Part shown: positions 36,659 to 44,278 of the stretch, one piece after another
Layout: every line of letters starts with the position of its first letter
How positions within the stretch are numbered: the stretch's first letter is position 1
Assembly (NCBI RefSeq): GCF_011365745.1
Contig: NZ_JAAOBY010000001.1
Span: 186,001-250,000 of the forward strand
Direction: 5' to 3'
DNA length: 64,000 nucleotides
DNA from: Flavobacterium turcicum
GTDB lineage: Bacteria > Bacteroidota > Bacteroidia > Flavobacteriales > Flavobacteriaceae
Made by a program: the position numbers and the translations under genes
Notes under the pieces: generated by a model
What the model was told of the DNA's origin: nothing
Seen by the model: only the letters and a program-made list of their open reading frames with translations
Databases searched by the model: none

Positions 36659-37423
36659 ATGCAAAACGAATTGGTATCGATACTTACTCCTTCTTTTAAT
36701 TCTGCTCCATTCATAGCAGCAACAATCGCATCGGTACAAGCCCAAACCCATTCCAATTGGGAGTTAATTATTATTGACGATGCTTCTTCTGATGAAACGG
36801 TTGCTATTGTCAAAGCTTTGGCACAAAATGATAGTCGTATTCATTGTATTGCATTGCCAAAAAATCAAGGAACAGGCGTAGCTAGAAATACCGGATTGCA
36901 AGTAGCCAAAGGTAAGTATATTGCTTTTTTAGATGCTGATGATTTGTGGAAACCTCACAAGTTGGCTACCCAAATAGCGTTCATGAAAAAGCAACAATTG
37001 GCCGTCACTTATTCTTTTTACGATTGTATTGATGAGGTTGGATTGCCGCTGAACAAAATCATCACCGCACCGCTAGTATTGCGATACCAGCACTTGTTTT
37101 TTTGCAACTTTGTTGGCAATCTCACAGGTATTTATGATAGAAGTATTTTAGGTACTATACCTATTCCTACTGCCCGAAAACGGCAAGATTGGATGCATTG
37201 GCTGTCTATTTTACAAAAAACAAAAACAGCTCACGTAGTTCCTGAAAGTTTGGCTTATTATCGCGTCAGAAACAATTCTATATCAGCATCAAAACTAGAG
37301 TTGATCAAACACAATTTTGCAGTTTACACTCAATTTCATGGTTACAATTTTATAAAAGCAAGTTTTTGTATGATGGGTTTTTTGGTAGTGCAACTTTTGA
37401 TAAAACCTAGATTTAAAAAGTAA
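36659..37423 (+). CDS. family 2 glycosyltransferase
   Basis: 254 residues from the chosen start, 1 nt after the stop codon of the sugar transferase. The frame is open a further 16 codons upstream, inside that gene, but the family begins with VSILTPSFNSAPFIAATI, which fits the ATG at 36659. GT-A motifs: ELIIIDDASSDETV, NQGTGVARNTGL, YIAFLDADDLWKPHK (DxD). A C-terminal hydrophobic segment may contact the membrane. It ends exactly where the convergent CapK-like gene ends. The sugar specificity is unknown. Confidence 0.9.
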   Translation: MQNELVSILTPSFNSAPFIAATIASVQAQTHSNWELIIIDDASSDETVAIVKALAQNDSRIHCIALPKNQGTGVARNTGLQVAKGKYIAFLDADDLWKPHKLATQIAFMKKQQLAVTYSFYDCIDEVGLPLNKIITAPLVLRYQHLFFCNFVGNLTGIYDRSILGTIPIPTARKRQDWMHWLSILQKTKTAHVVPESLAYYRVRNNSISASKLELIKHNFAVYTQFHGYNFIKASFCMMGFLVVQLLIKPRFKK

Positions 37424-38734
37424 CTACAACAACGAACTAAATTGTTTTAATTTACCTCTTTGGCTACGGTTTAATTTTTCTTTACGGACAAAAGTAAAAT
37501 GCAAGTTAGGTTCTAAATACAAGGCAATAGCAGCTTCAATTTTTTGTATTTGCGCAGGAAGTAAGGTTGTTGCGCTCACATACTCAATCTCAAACTGATC
37601 CAAAGCAATCTGTTTGATGATGAATTCTTTCACATTGCCATCATCTTCTATAATGCTTTTGGTCACATAATAAAAAGTTAAGCCTGCTGCTTTTTTTCCG
37701 CTAGGTAAAACAGCCACATCATTGGTACGACCTATAAGTTCCTTTAAAATAGGTTTTTGGAGTGTACTTTTTTCATCAAGCGTTCCAATATCGCCAATAT
37801 CATAACGAATAAAAGGATGCGCTTTATTAAACAAAGAGGTAATTACAACACGACCGGCAGTGCCATTGGGAACTACTTGGTTCTGCTCATCCAGAATTTC
37901 AACAAACAGTGTTTCGGCATTTACTTGCCACTCATTTTCAAGGTTTTGAAACGCAATTAAATCCAGTTCTGAGGCACCGTATTCATTCACAACCGGAATT
38001 CCGAATTGATTCTCTAGCAGTATTTTATCTGATGCAAAAAGCATTTCGGAGGTGACAATACACACTTTTAAACTCGGACAAATGTCTTTTAAAACGATGT
38101 TTTGGTGTTGCAAATATTTAGCAAATACTACAATTGCGCTGGTGTAACCGTTGATGTAATCGAATTTTTTAGTTCGAAAATGCTGTACATAATTGGCTAA
38201 AACTGCATCTGATAAATCAAAAATTGGGAAACGATACCGCTTGCCCAACCAATCTTTAAAACGTTCCTTTTTGTAGCCAACAAAATCAAGTGGAATACCA
38301 TAAAAACGGGCTTGATAGGAGGAGTTAAAATCAATTCCGTACCAACCAAATCGGTATTTATTGGATGCCCAAGTCAAAGCATGCGACCATTTATCTTTGG
38401 CAAATACAAATGGAGTACCGCTAGATCCTGAGGTTTTATTGGTATATAAAGCTTTTGATTTGTAGGGCAAAGACAGCCGATCTTGCAAGGTTGTTTGTAA
38501 ATTAGCTTTGGTCAAAACAGGCAAGTCTTCCCAATTGGGTGATGAATTTGTCCTTATCAAATCAGCGTAAAAAGGATTGTTTTTCAGGTGATAAGCAACT
38601 ATTTCCTGTTTTTTTTGCGCCAAAAAACTTTGGTGTTCTGCTGCTAACATTGCATTGATAGCAAGCAACTCAGCACAAGCTTTCTTGATTGGAAAGCCAT
38701 TGATTTGAAGCGATAAATCAAATAATGGAAACAT
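37424..38734 (-). CDS. CapK/PaaK-like adenylate-forming enzyme
   Basis: 436 residues of the phenylacetate-CoA ligase-like branch of the ANL/adenylate-forming superfamily. Visible motifs are TNKTSGSSGTPFVFAKDKW (P-loop-like, near residue 95), VNEYGASELDL, and HPFIRYDIGDIGTLDEK. A C-terminal subdomain carries GRTNDVAVLPSGKKA. CapK homologues often lie in capsule and O-antigen loci, where they may activate an acyl or amino acid group for glycan decoration. Phenylacetate catabolism is unlikely since no paa genes flank it. It starts divergent from purD and stops next to a GT2 gene. Confidence 0.85.
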   Translation of the reverse strand: MFPLFDLSLQINGFPIKKACAELLAINAMLAAEHQSFLAQKKQEIVAYHLKNNPFYADLIRTNSSPNWEDLPVLTKANLQTTLQDRLSLPYKSKALYTNKTSGSSGTPFVFAKDKWSHALTWASNKYRFGWYGIDFNSSYQARFYGIPLDFVGYKKERFKDWLGKRYRFPIFDLSDAVLANYVQHFRTKKFDYINGYTSAIVVFAKYLQHQNIVLKDICPSLKVCIVTSEMLFASDKILLENQFGIPVVNEYGASELDLIAFQNLENEWQVNAETLFVEILDEQNQVVPNGTAGRVVITSLFNKAHPFIRYDIGDIGTLDEKSTLQKPILKELIGRTNDVAVLPSGKKAAGLTFYYVTKSIIEDDGNVKEFIIKQIALDQFEIEYVSATTLLPAQIQKIEAAIALYLEPNLHFTFVRKEKLNRSQRGKLKQFSSLL

Positions 38735-38753
38735 AGAGCGGTAGCAATTTTTT

Positions 38754-38761
38754 CAAAAATA
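38754..38761 (-). promoter_or_regulatory. -7 promoter element of the CapK-like gene
   Basis: Minus strand TATTTTTG fits TAnnTTTG, 19 nt before the ATG at 38734. Confidence 0.5.
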
Positions 38762-38835
38762 ATATTAAGTAGCAACTTAAACGGGGTAAAAGGGAAGTTT
38801 TTGGTAATTAATTATTTTTTGAGTACAAAAGCAAT

Positions 38836-38843
38836 TATTTTTG
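38836..38843 (+). promoter_or_regulatory. -7 promoter element of purD
   Basis: TATTTTTG fits TAnnTTTG. It lies inside the longer possible reading frame, so it supports the start at 38867. Confidence 0.5.
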
Positions 38844-38866
38844 TGCCACAACTAAAAACAACACAC

Positions 38867-40141
38867 ATGACTATTTTACTTTTGGGTTCTGGCGGTAGAG
38901 AACATGCTTTTGCATGGAAAATGCTTCAGAGTCCGCTTTGCGAAAAACTTTTTGTAGCCCCAGGAAATGCAGGTACTGCTGCCATTGCAACTAATGTAGC
39001 TATTAGCCCAACTGATTTTGATGCACTTAAACTTTTTGTGCTTGAAAATCAAGTAGACATGGTTGTGGTTGGTCCAGAAGATCCTTTAGTAAAAGGTATT
39101 TTTGATTATTTCCAAAAGGATCCGCAATTGAGTTCGATTCCGGTAATAGGACCCTCTCAACTAGGAGCGCAACTAGAAGGTAGTAAAGAATTTGCTAAGG
39201 AATTTTTAATGCGACATGCCATTCCTACTGCTGCTTATGATAGTTTTACAGCAGAAACAGTAGAGAGCGGTTGTGCTTTTTTAGAAACTTTACAACCTCC
39301 GTATGTTTTAAAAGCCGATGGTTTGGCAGCCGGAAAAGGGGTGTTAATTATCCAAGATTTAGACGAAGCAAAACAAGAATTACGAAACATGCTTGTTCAT
39401 CAAAAATTTGGTGCAGCGAGTGCTAAAGTGGTTATCGAAGAATTTCTTGATGGTATTGAGCTTAGCTGTTTTGTTTTGACTGACGGAAAAAGCTATAAAA
39501 TTTTGCCAACAGCCAAAGATTACAAACGTATTGGCGAAGGCGATACTGGTTTGAATACAGGCGGTATGGGTGCTGTTTCTCCTGTGCCTTATGTTGATGC
39601 TGTTTTGATGGAAAAAATAGAAACTCGCATTGTAAAACCTACAATTGATGGGTTTCAAAAAGATGGAATTCCGTACAAAGGATTTGTTTTTATTGGACTT
39701 ATCAATGTAAACAACGAACCTATCGTAATTGAATACAATGTGCGTATGGGCGATCCTGAAACCGAAGTAGTTATTCCAAGATTAAAAACTGATTTAGTCG
39801 AGCTGTTTTTGGCTGTAGCCGATCAACGTTTGAACGAAATAGAGCTCGAGATTGATTCTCGTAGTGCGGCTACTGTTATGGTAGTATCTGGTGGATATCC
39901 AGAAGATTTTGAGAAAGGAAAAGTAATTTCTGGACTTGAAAACGTAACTGATTCGATCGTTTTTCATGCAGGAACAAAACTAGAACAAGACCAAGTGGTA
40001 ACTAACGGCGGACGTGTTTTGGCCATTACATCGTATGGAATTGATTTTGAATCGGCCACAAAAAAATCTTATCAAAACATAGATCAACTTCATTTTGATA
40101 AAATGTATTTTAGAAAAGATATCGGCAACGACCTAAAGTAA
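38867..40141 (+). CDS. purD: phosphoribosylamine-glycine ligase
   Basis: 424 residues from the chosen ATG. ATP-grasp enzyme of purine biosynthesis joining glycine to 5-phosphoribosylamine. The N-terminal ILLLGSGGREHAFAW, KADGLAAGKGV and NTGGMGAVSPVPY segments and the ATP-grasp metal site YNVRMGDPETE are all intact. The frame is open 22 codons further upstream, but those residues are absent from the family and contain the promoter, so ATG 38867 is used. It is a single gene with terminator, not part of a pur operon here. Confidence 0.95.
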   Translation: MTILLLGSGGREHAFAWKMLQSPLCEKLFVAPGNAGTAAIATNVAISPTDFDALKLFVLENQVDMVVVGPEDPLVKGIFDYFQKDPQLSSIPVIGPSQLGAQLEGSKEFAKEFLMRHAIPTAAYDSFTAETVESGCAFLETLQPPYVLKADGLAAGKGVLIIQDLDEAKQELRNMLVHQKFGAASAKVVIEEFLDGIELSCFVLTDGKSYKILPTAKDYKRIGEGDTGLNTGGMGAVSPVPYVDAVLMEKIETRIVKPTIDGFQKDGIPYKGFVFIGLINVNNEPIVIEYNVRMGDPETEVVIPRLKTDLVELFLAVADQRLNEIELEIDSRSAATVMVVSGGYPEDFEKGKVISGLENVTDSIVFHAGTKLEQDQVVTNGGRVLAITSYGIDFESATKKSYQNIDQLHFDKMYFRKDIGNDLK

Positions 40142-40156
40142 TATCCTTAAAAAAAT

Positions 40157-40187
40157 AAAACCTCCATCAGGAGGTTTTGCTTTTTTA
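40157..40187. terminator. bidirectional terminator
   Basis: AAAACCTCC pairs with GGAGGTTTT around ATCA, with A/T runs on both sides. It serves purD and the convergent 40185-40415 gene. Confidence 0.85.
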
Positions 40188-40415
40188 TTTTAAGAACGAA
40201 TGTGCTGTGGTATCTTGATTTTCAGTACCTGCATCGTCAAAAATACGTAATTGCTTAATCCAGTAAACGATTGCTGCTGCACAAATAATCATAAAAATCC
40301 AGTTGATTGTGTTAGCTGCAAACCAAGAAGTAAGCTCTAATGAACGTAAAAAATCTAGTGGAGCAAATAAAATATCTACGAATAAATATTGTATGCCTTC
40401 AAAAAATGCCTTCAT
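40185..40415 (-). CDS. small conserved membrane protein (DUF6341-like)
   Basis: 76 residues. The N-terminal helix of FFEGIQYLFVDILFAPLDFL is amphipathic or membrane-associated. A second, clear membrane helix covers WIFMIICAAAIVYWI. A polar tail follows. I recall such proteins as conserved in Flavobacteriia (DUF6341) near upp, but cannot test this. Function is unknown. The gene overlaps the terminator shared with purD. Confidence 0.7.
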   Translation of the reverse strand: MKAFFEGIQYLFVDILFAPLDFLRSLELTSWFAANTINWIFMIICAAAIVYWIKQLRIFDDAGTENQDTTAHSFLK

Positions 40416-40556
40416 AATATGTCAAATTAATTTTTAAACTAAATCATTCAGTAATTCAGACTGCTAACGCTTCAAAAGAAAGATTCTTTCTTAGCAAGTA
40501 CAGTTACTTTTTAAACAAGTCTTATATTTACCACCACAAAAGTATAAAATATCCGT

Positions 40557-41486
40557 ATGATAACAAGTGTTTTTAGAAAATCTACACCGTTAAATTTTGC
40601 ATTAGTGGTACTATTGATGCTGGTTTTCTTTTCGTTGTACCATTTGCAAGCACATCCTGCTGCCATAGCGGTTCTTGAATGGGTAAAAATGGGTGCTTTA
40701 TTTTTAGTCTTGATTGGTTCTATTTTCTTAACGGATTTTATAGCTAAGCGCAACGGGCTGAGTAAAGACAGTACTTACACTGTATTTTTTTACTTTTTGT
40801 TTCTGCTGTTTTTTCCAGATGTGTTAAACAATACCAACCTGATTGTCTCTAACTTTTTTCTGCTTTTGGCTTTACGCCGATTGATTTCTTTGCAATCGCT
40901 TAAGGCATCTAAAGAAAAAATATTTGATGCCTCGTTGTGGATTTTCATCGCAGCCTTGTTTCATTTTTGGAACATTTTGTACATCGTACTGGTTTTCATT
41001 TCTATTTTATTTCACGTAGCCCGTGATTACAGAAACTGGATTTTACCATTTATCGCTTTTGTAGTGTCGGTAATTTTATTTTTACTCTTTGGAACTGTAT
41101 TTAATTTTGATCTTACAAACTATCTTGTCAACAGCGTTCAAGTTGATTTTGCCTTAGATTATTTTACTAATAATTATCAAAACGGAGCTTTGTCGCTCTA
41201 TGCTACGGTGGTATTGTTTTTTGTGGTATCCATGTTGGCTACTTTATCTAACAGACCGCAACTGTTGCACACATCGTATAAAAAAATTGTTGCTGCGCTT
41301 TTTATTGGTATTTTGGTGTATGTGTTATCAGCCAATAAAAGCAACGATATTCTCATTTTTACCATGGCACCTTTAGCCATTATGGCTAGCAGTCATATCG
41401 AAATTCCGCAGGAAAAACTCAAACAAGAGCTTGTATTTGGTGTGTTAATTTTGTGTAGTTTGTTTGCTTTTTTCTCGCAGTTATAG
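40557..41486 (+). CDS. polytopic membrane protein (DUF6427-like)
   Basis: 309 residues with about eight to nine hydrophobic helices and very short loops. The N-terminus (MITSVFRKSTPLNF) and an LTDFIAKRNGLSKDSTY loop match what I recall of the Flavobacteriia DUF6427 family. No transport or catalytic motif is evident. It overlaps the 3' end of upp by 6 nt in convergent orientation. Neighbours (DUF6341-like, upp) recur together in related genomes as far as I remember. Confidence 0.72.
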   Translation: MITSVFRKSTPLNFALVVLLMLVFFSLYHLQAHPAAIAVLEWVKMGALFLVLIGSIFLTDFIAKRNGLSKDSTYTVFFYFLFLLFFPDVLNNTNLIVSNFFLLLALRRLISLQSLKASKEKIFDASLWIFIAALFHFWNILYIVLVFISILFHVARDYRNWILPFIAFVVSVILFLLFGTVFNFDLTNYLVNSVQVDFALDYFTNNYQNGALSLYATVVLFFVVSMLATLSNRPQLLHTSYKKIVAALFIGILVYVLSANKSNDILIFTMAPLAIMASSHIEIPQEKLKQELVFGVLILCSLFAFFSQL

Positions 41487-42134
41487 TTTTTTACCATACG
41501 CCAAGTCGCCAGCATCGCCAAGACCAGGAACAATATAACTTTGTTCGTTTAATTTTTCATCTAAGGCCGCAACCCATAAATGACAATGGTCTGGCAAATG
41601 TTGCTCTAGGTACGCAATACCTTCGGGAGCGGCAATTACAACTGCAATATGAATTTCTTTGGGAGCACTGTTTTCCATTAGTTTATTAAAAACAGCCACG
41701 AGTGATTGTCCTGTCGCCAACATTGGATCTACAAGAATTAAATTCTTTCCGTTTAAATCAGAAATAGCTTGGTATTGTACCAAAATTTCAAAATTTTCAT
41801 CGTTATTGGGGTGGTTTCGGTAAGCTGATATGAAACCATTTTCGGCATCATCAAAATAATTCAAAAACCCTAAATGCAAAGGCAATCCTGCCCGCAGTAC
41901 AGAACACAAAACCAATTGATCAGCTATCGCAGTAGTGGTTTTTGTACCTAATGGTGTTGGTATTGCTACAGTTTTGTAGGTCATATTTTTACTCAACTCA
42001 TACGCCATAATTTCGCCAATGCGTTCAATATTTCTGCGAAAACGCATGCTATCGTTCTGCACGGTAACATTTCGAATTTGCGCTAAAAAGTGATTCAATA
42101 CGCTGTTTCCTTCTGATAGATAATGAATTTGCAT
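41481..42134 (-). CDS. upp: uracil phosphoribosyltransferase
   Basis: 217 residues from the chosen start. Salvage enzyme forming UMP from uracil and PRPP. The PRPP-binding signature is VDPMLATGQSLV, and the C-terminal VAALDEKLNEQSYIVPGLGDAGDLAYG is typical of UPRTase. The frame stays open 32 codons upstream, but family members start with a short MQIHYLSE-like N-terminus, so the ATG at 42134 is used. Divergent from the DUF4254 gene and convergent with the membrane protein gene, overlapping it by 6 nt. Confidence 0.94.
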   Translation of the reverse strand: MQIHYLSEGNSVLNHFLAQIRNVTVQNDSMRFRRNIERIGEIMAYELSKNMTYKTVAIPTPLGTKTTTAIADQLVLCSVLRAGLPLHLGFLNYFDDAENGFISAYRNHPNNDENFEILVQYQAISDLNGKNLILVDPMLATGQSLVAVFNKLMENSAPKEIHIAVVIAAPEGIAYLEQHLPDHCHLWVAALDEKLNEQSYIVPGLGDAGDLAYGKKL

Positions 42135-42169
42135 GACGATTTTAAGGTATTTAAACTTGTGATTATTTT

Positions 42170-42201
42170 TTGACGGGATAAAAGTATAAAAAGTATCTTT
42201 G
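42170..42201 (+). promoter_or_regulatory. full Bacteroidetes-type promoter of the DUF4254 gene
   Basis: TTG (42170-42172), 21-nt spacer and TATCTTTG (42194-42201) match the TTG-N17-23-TAnnTTTG consensus, 20 nt before the ATG. Confidence 0.75.
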
Positions 42202-42220
42202 CTTTTTAATATATAAAGAT

Positions 42221-42826
42221 ATGTTTTCAAAATTAGCGTACTCCGTATTCGAGCAAAGTATCATCGATTATCACAAGTTTGATAATGTTGATCAGCCTAT
42301 AAACAATCCTTATCCAAAGGATAAATTTGAACATTTGTTGTACCACAAAAACTGGATTGACACCGTTCAATGGCATTTTGAGGATATTATTCGTGATCCA
42401 AACATTGATCCGGTAGCGGCTTTAACTTTGAAAAGAAGAATTGATGCTTCTAATCAAGAACGTACCGATATGGTTGAGTATACAGATAGTTACTTTTTGC
42501 AAAAATACAGCCATGTTGTAGTAAAAGAAAATGCCAAAATCAACTCTGAAAGTCCTGCTTGGGCCTTTGACCGTTTGTCTATTTTAGCATTAAAAATCTA
42601 CCACATGCAAGAAGAGGCTACCCGTGCAGAAGCATCGCAAGACCACCGCGACAAATGCCAAGCTAAATTGAATGTATTGTTAGAGCAGCGCACTGATTTG
42701 TCAACTGCAATTGATGATTTATTGACAGATATTGAAAACGGCGACAAATTCATGAAAGTGTACAAGCAAATGAAAATGTACAACGATGATGAATTGAATC
42801 CTGTTTTGTACCAAAATAAAAAATAA
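42221..42826 (+). CDS. DUF4254 family protein
   Basis: 201 residues, soluble and helical. The DTVQWHFEDIIRDPNIDP motif and ALTLKRRIDASNQERTDMVE segment are diagnostic of DUF4254, a family almost always next to lipopolysaccharide heptosyltransferase-like genes; here a GT9 gene follows. It has no known catalytic role. It is transcribed from a well-matched promoter. The next gene starts 170 nt later, beyond a palindromic intergenic repeat, so co-transcription is possible but not shown. Confidence 0.88.
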   Translation: MFSKLAYSVFEQSIIDYHKFDNVDQPINNPYPKDKFEHLLYHKNWIDTVQWHFEDIIRDPNIDPVAALTLKRRIDASNQERTDMVEYTDSYFLQKYSHVVVKENAKINSESPAWAFDRLSILALKIYHMQEEATRAEASQDHRDKCQAKLNVLLEQRTDLSTAIDDLLTDIENGDKFMKVYKQMKMYNDDELNPVLYQNKK

Positions 42827-42830
42827 TTTA

Positions 42831-42975
42831 CGAAGCTATTCCAGCTTTCCATTACAATTCCTCACCCAAGCAGTGCCGTTTTTTTGGGTTTAAAAAGAGC
42901 TTCCGTTGGTCGCTTTTTTAAACCCAAAAACGTTGCCGCTTGAGTTCCGGGATTTTCATTTCAATTTGGGCTAGT
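42831..42975. repeat. Bacteroidetes-type intergenic palindromic element
   Basis: Arms TTTTTGGGTTTAAAAAG (about 42880-42898) and CTTTTTTAAACCCAAAAA (about 42913-42930) form an extended hairpin around TTCCGTTGGTCG. Flanks begin GAAGCTATTCCAGCTTTCC and end GGATTTTCATTTCAATTTG. I recognise this outline from many Flavobacteriaceae intergenic regions. No open frame. Confidence 0.7.
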
Positions 42976-42996
42976 AAGCATAATAAAACACATTAA

Positions 42997-44034
42997 TTGT
43001 CAATTACCGCTACACATATCGCTGTAATGCGCCTTTCCGCAATGGGAGATGTCGCCATGACGGTTCCTGTTTTAAGAGCTCTAGTAAACCAACATCCACA
43101 ACTTAAGATCACGGTTATTTCCAGACCTTTTTTCAAACCTTTTTTTGAAGGAATCCAAAACCTTACTTTTTTTGCTTTTGACGATAAAGAACGCCACAAA
43201 GGATTACTTGGATTGCTGCGTTTGTTCCAAGATTTGAAAGGTTTACAAATTGATGCTTTCGCAGACTTACACAACGTTTTACGCTCTAAAATTGTCCGAA
43301 ATCTTTTTGCGCTAAGCGGAAAAAAAGTAGCAGCGGTTGATAAAGGCCGCAAAGGCAAAAAAGAACTCACTCGTGCCGAAAATAAAGTATTTCAGCAATT
43401 ACCTACCATGTTTGAAAGACATGTAAAAGTATTCGATCAACTCGGTTTTACAGTTGATTTATCTCAACCCGAGTTTCCTTCCAAAGCAGTTTTGACTCCT
43501 GAAATTGCAGCATTACTTGGTACAAATTACAAGAAATTAATCGGAATTGCTCCTTTTGCACAATACACTTCAAAAGTATATCCGCTTGATTTAATGCAAC
43601 AAGTAATAGATCAATTAGCATTAGATACAACCCAAACCATTTTACTTTTTGGCGGCGGAGTGAATGAAATTCAACAATTAAATGCCTTAGCGTCACAGTA
43701 TAAAAATGTGGTGGTAGTAGCTGGAAAAATCAAATTTCAGCAAGAATTACAACTGATTAGTAATCTAGATGTAATGCTTTCTATGGATTCCGGCAATGCA
43801 CATATTGCTGCTATGCTGGGCGTAAAAGTCATTACACTTTGGGGCGCAACGCATCCATTTGCCGGATTCTTACCATTCAATCAACCATTTGAAAATGCAA
43901 TAACCGCTGATAGAAAACAATTCCCTATGTTACCAACTTCGGTTTACGGCAATAAAAATGTGCCTGGTTACGAAGATGCCATGCGAACAATTACTCCTGA
44001 AACGGTAGTTACCAAAATTCAAAAAGCACTTTAA
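42997..44034 (+). CDS. family 9 glycosyltransferase (heptosyltransferase-like)
   Basis: 345 residues of the GT9 family that adds heptose or related sugars to lipopolysaccharide core. HIAVMRLSAMGDVAMTVPVL is the family N-terminus; the donor site is LSMDSGNAHIAAMLGVKVI followed by TLWGATHP. The start must be TTG at 42997: the preceding in-frame codon is TAA, and the next ATG (43027) would remove conserved HIAV residues. Its partner DUF4254 lies upstream. It probably acts on the inner face of the inner membrane in LPS core assembly. Confidence 0.9.
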   Translation: MSITATHIAVMRLSAMGDVAMTVPVLRALVNQHPQLKITVISRPFFKPFFEGIQNLTFFAFDDKERHKGLLGLLRLFQDLKGLQIDAFADLHNVLRSKIVRNLFALSGKKVAAVDKGRKGKKELTRAENKVFQQLPTMFERHVKVFDQLGFTVDLSQPEFPSKAVLTPEIAALLGTNYKKLIGIAPFAQYTSKVYPLDLMQQVIDQLALDTTQTILLFGGGVNEIQQLNALASQYKNVVVVAGKIKFQQELQLISNLDVMLSMDSGNAHIAAMLGVKVITLWGATHPFAGFLPFNQPFENAITADRKQFPMLPTSVYGNKNVPGYEDAMRTITPETVVTKIQKAL

Positions 44035-44278
44035 ATTCCTGTCGAAGCTTTTTGCAACTGTTTTTATCACCTCCGATTGCGAATAAAAAGCCTTTTCACG
44101 TAAGAAAAACTTTAACACATTTATAACAATTCGTAAAGATTACGTAGTACGAATAATACTATTTTTGGTCTGTCTGCGTTGTAAGTAACGAAACTAAAAT
44201 TTAGGCTTGGCAGTAAAGTGCCACAATACTAGTTTTTATTTGTTTCAAAACGCATTAACCAAAAACCAACTAGTATTT

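Noticed and set aside
37424-38734. Phenylacetate-CoA ligase of a catabolic pathway
   Set aside because: No paa genes adjoin it and the neighbours are glycan genes; the reductase at 47961 is 9 kb away.
38735-38866. Riboswitch upstream of purD
   Set aside because: The promoter leaves a leader of about 20 nt, too short for a purine-type riboswitch.
42135-42230. Longer N-terminus of uracil phosphoribosyltransferase
   Set aside because: Upstream codons encode a non-family sequence and overlap the divergent gene start at 42221; ATG 42134 fits.
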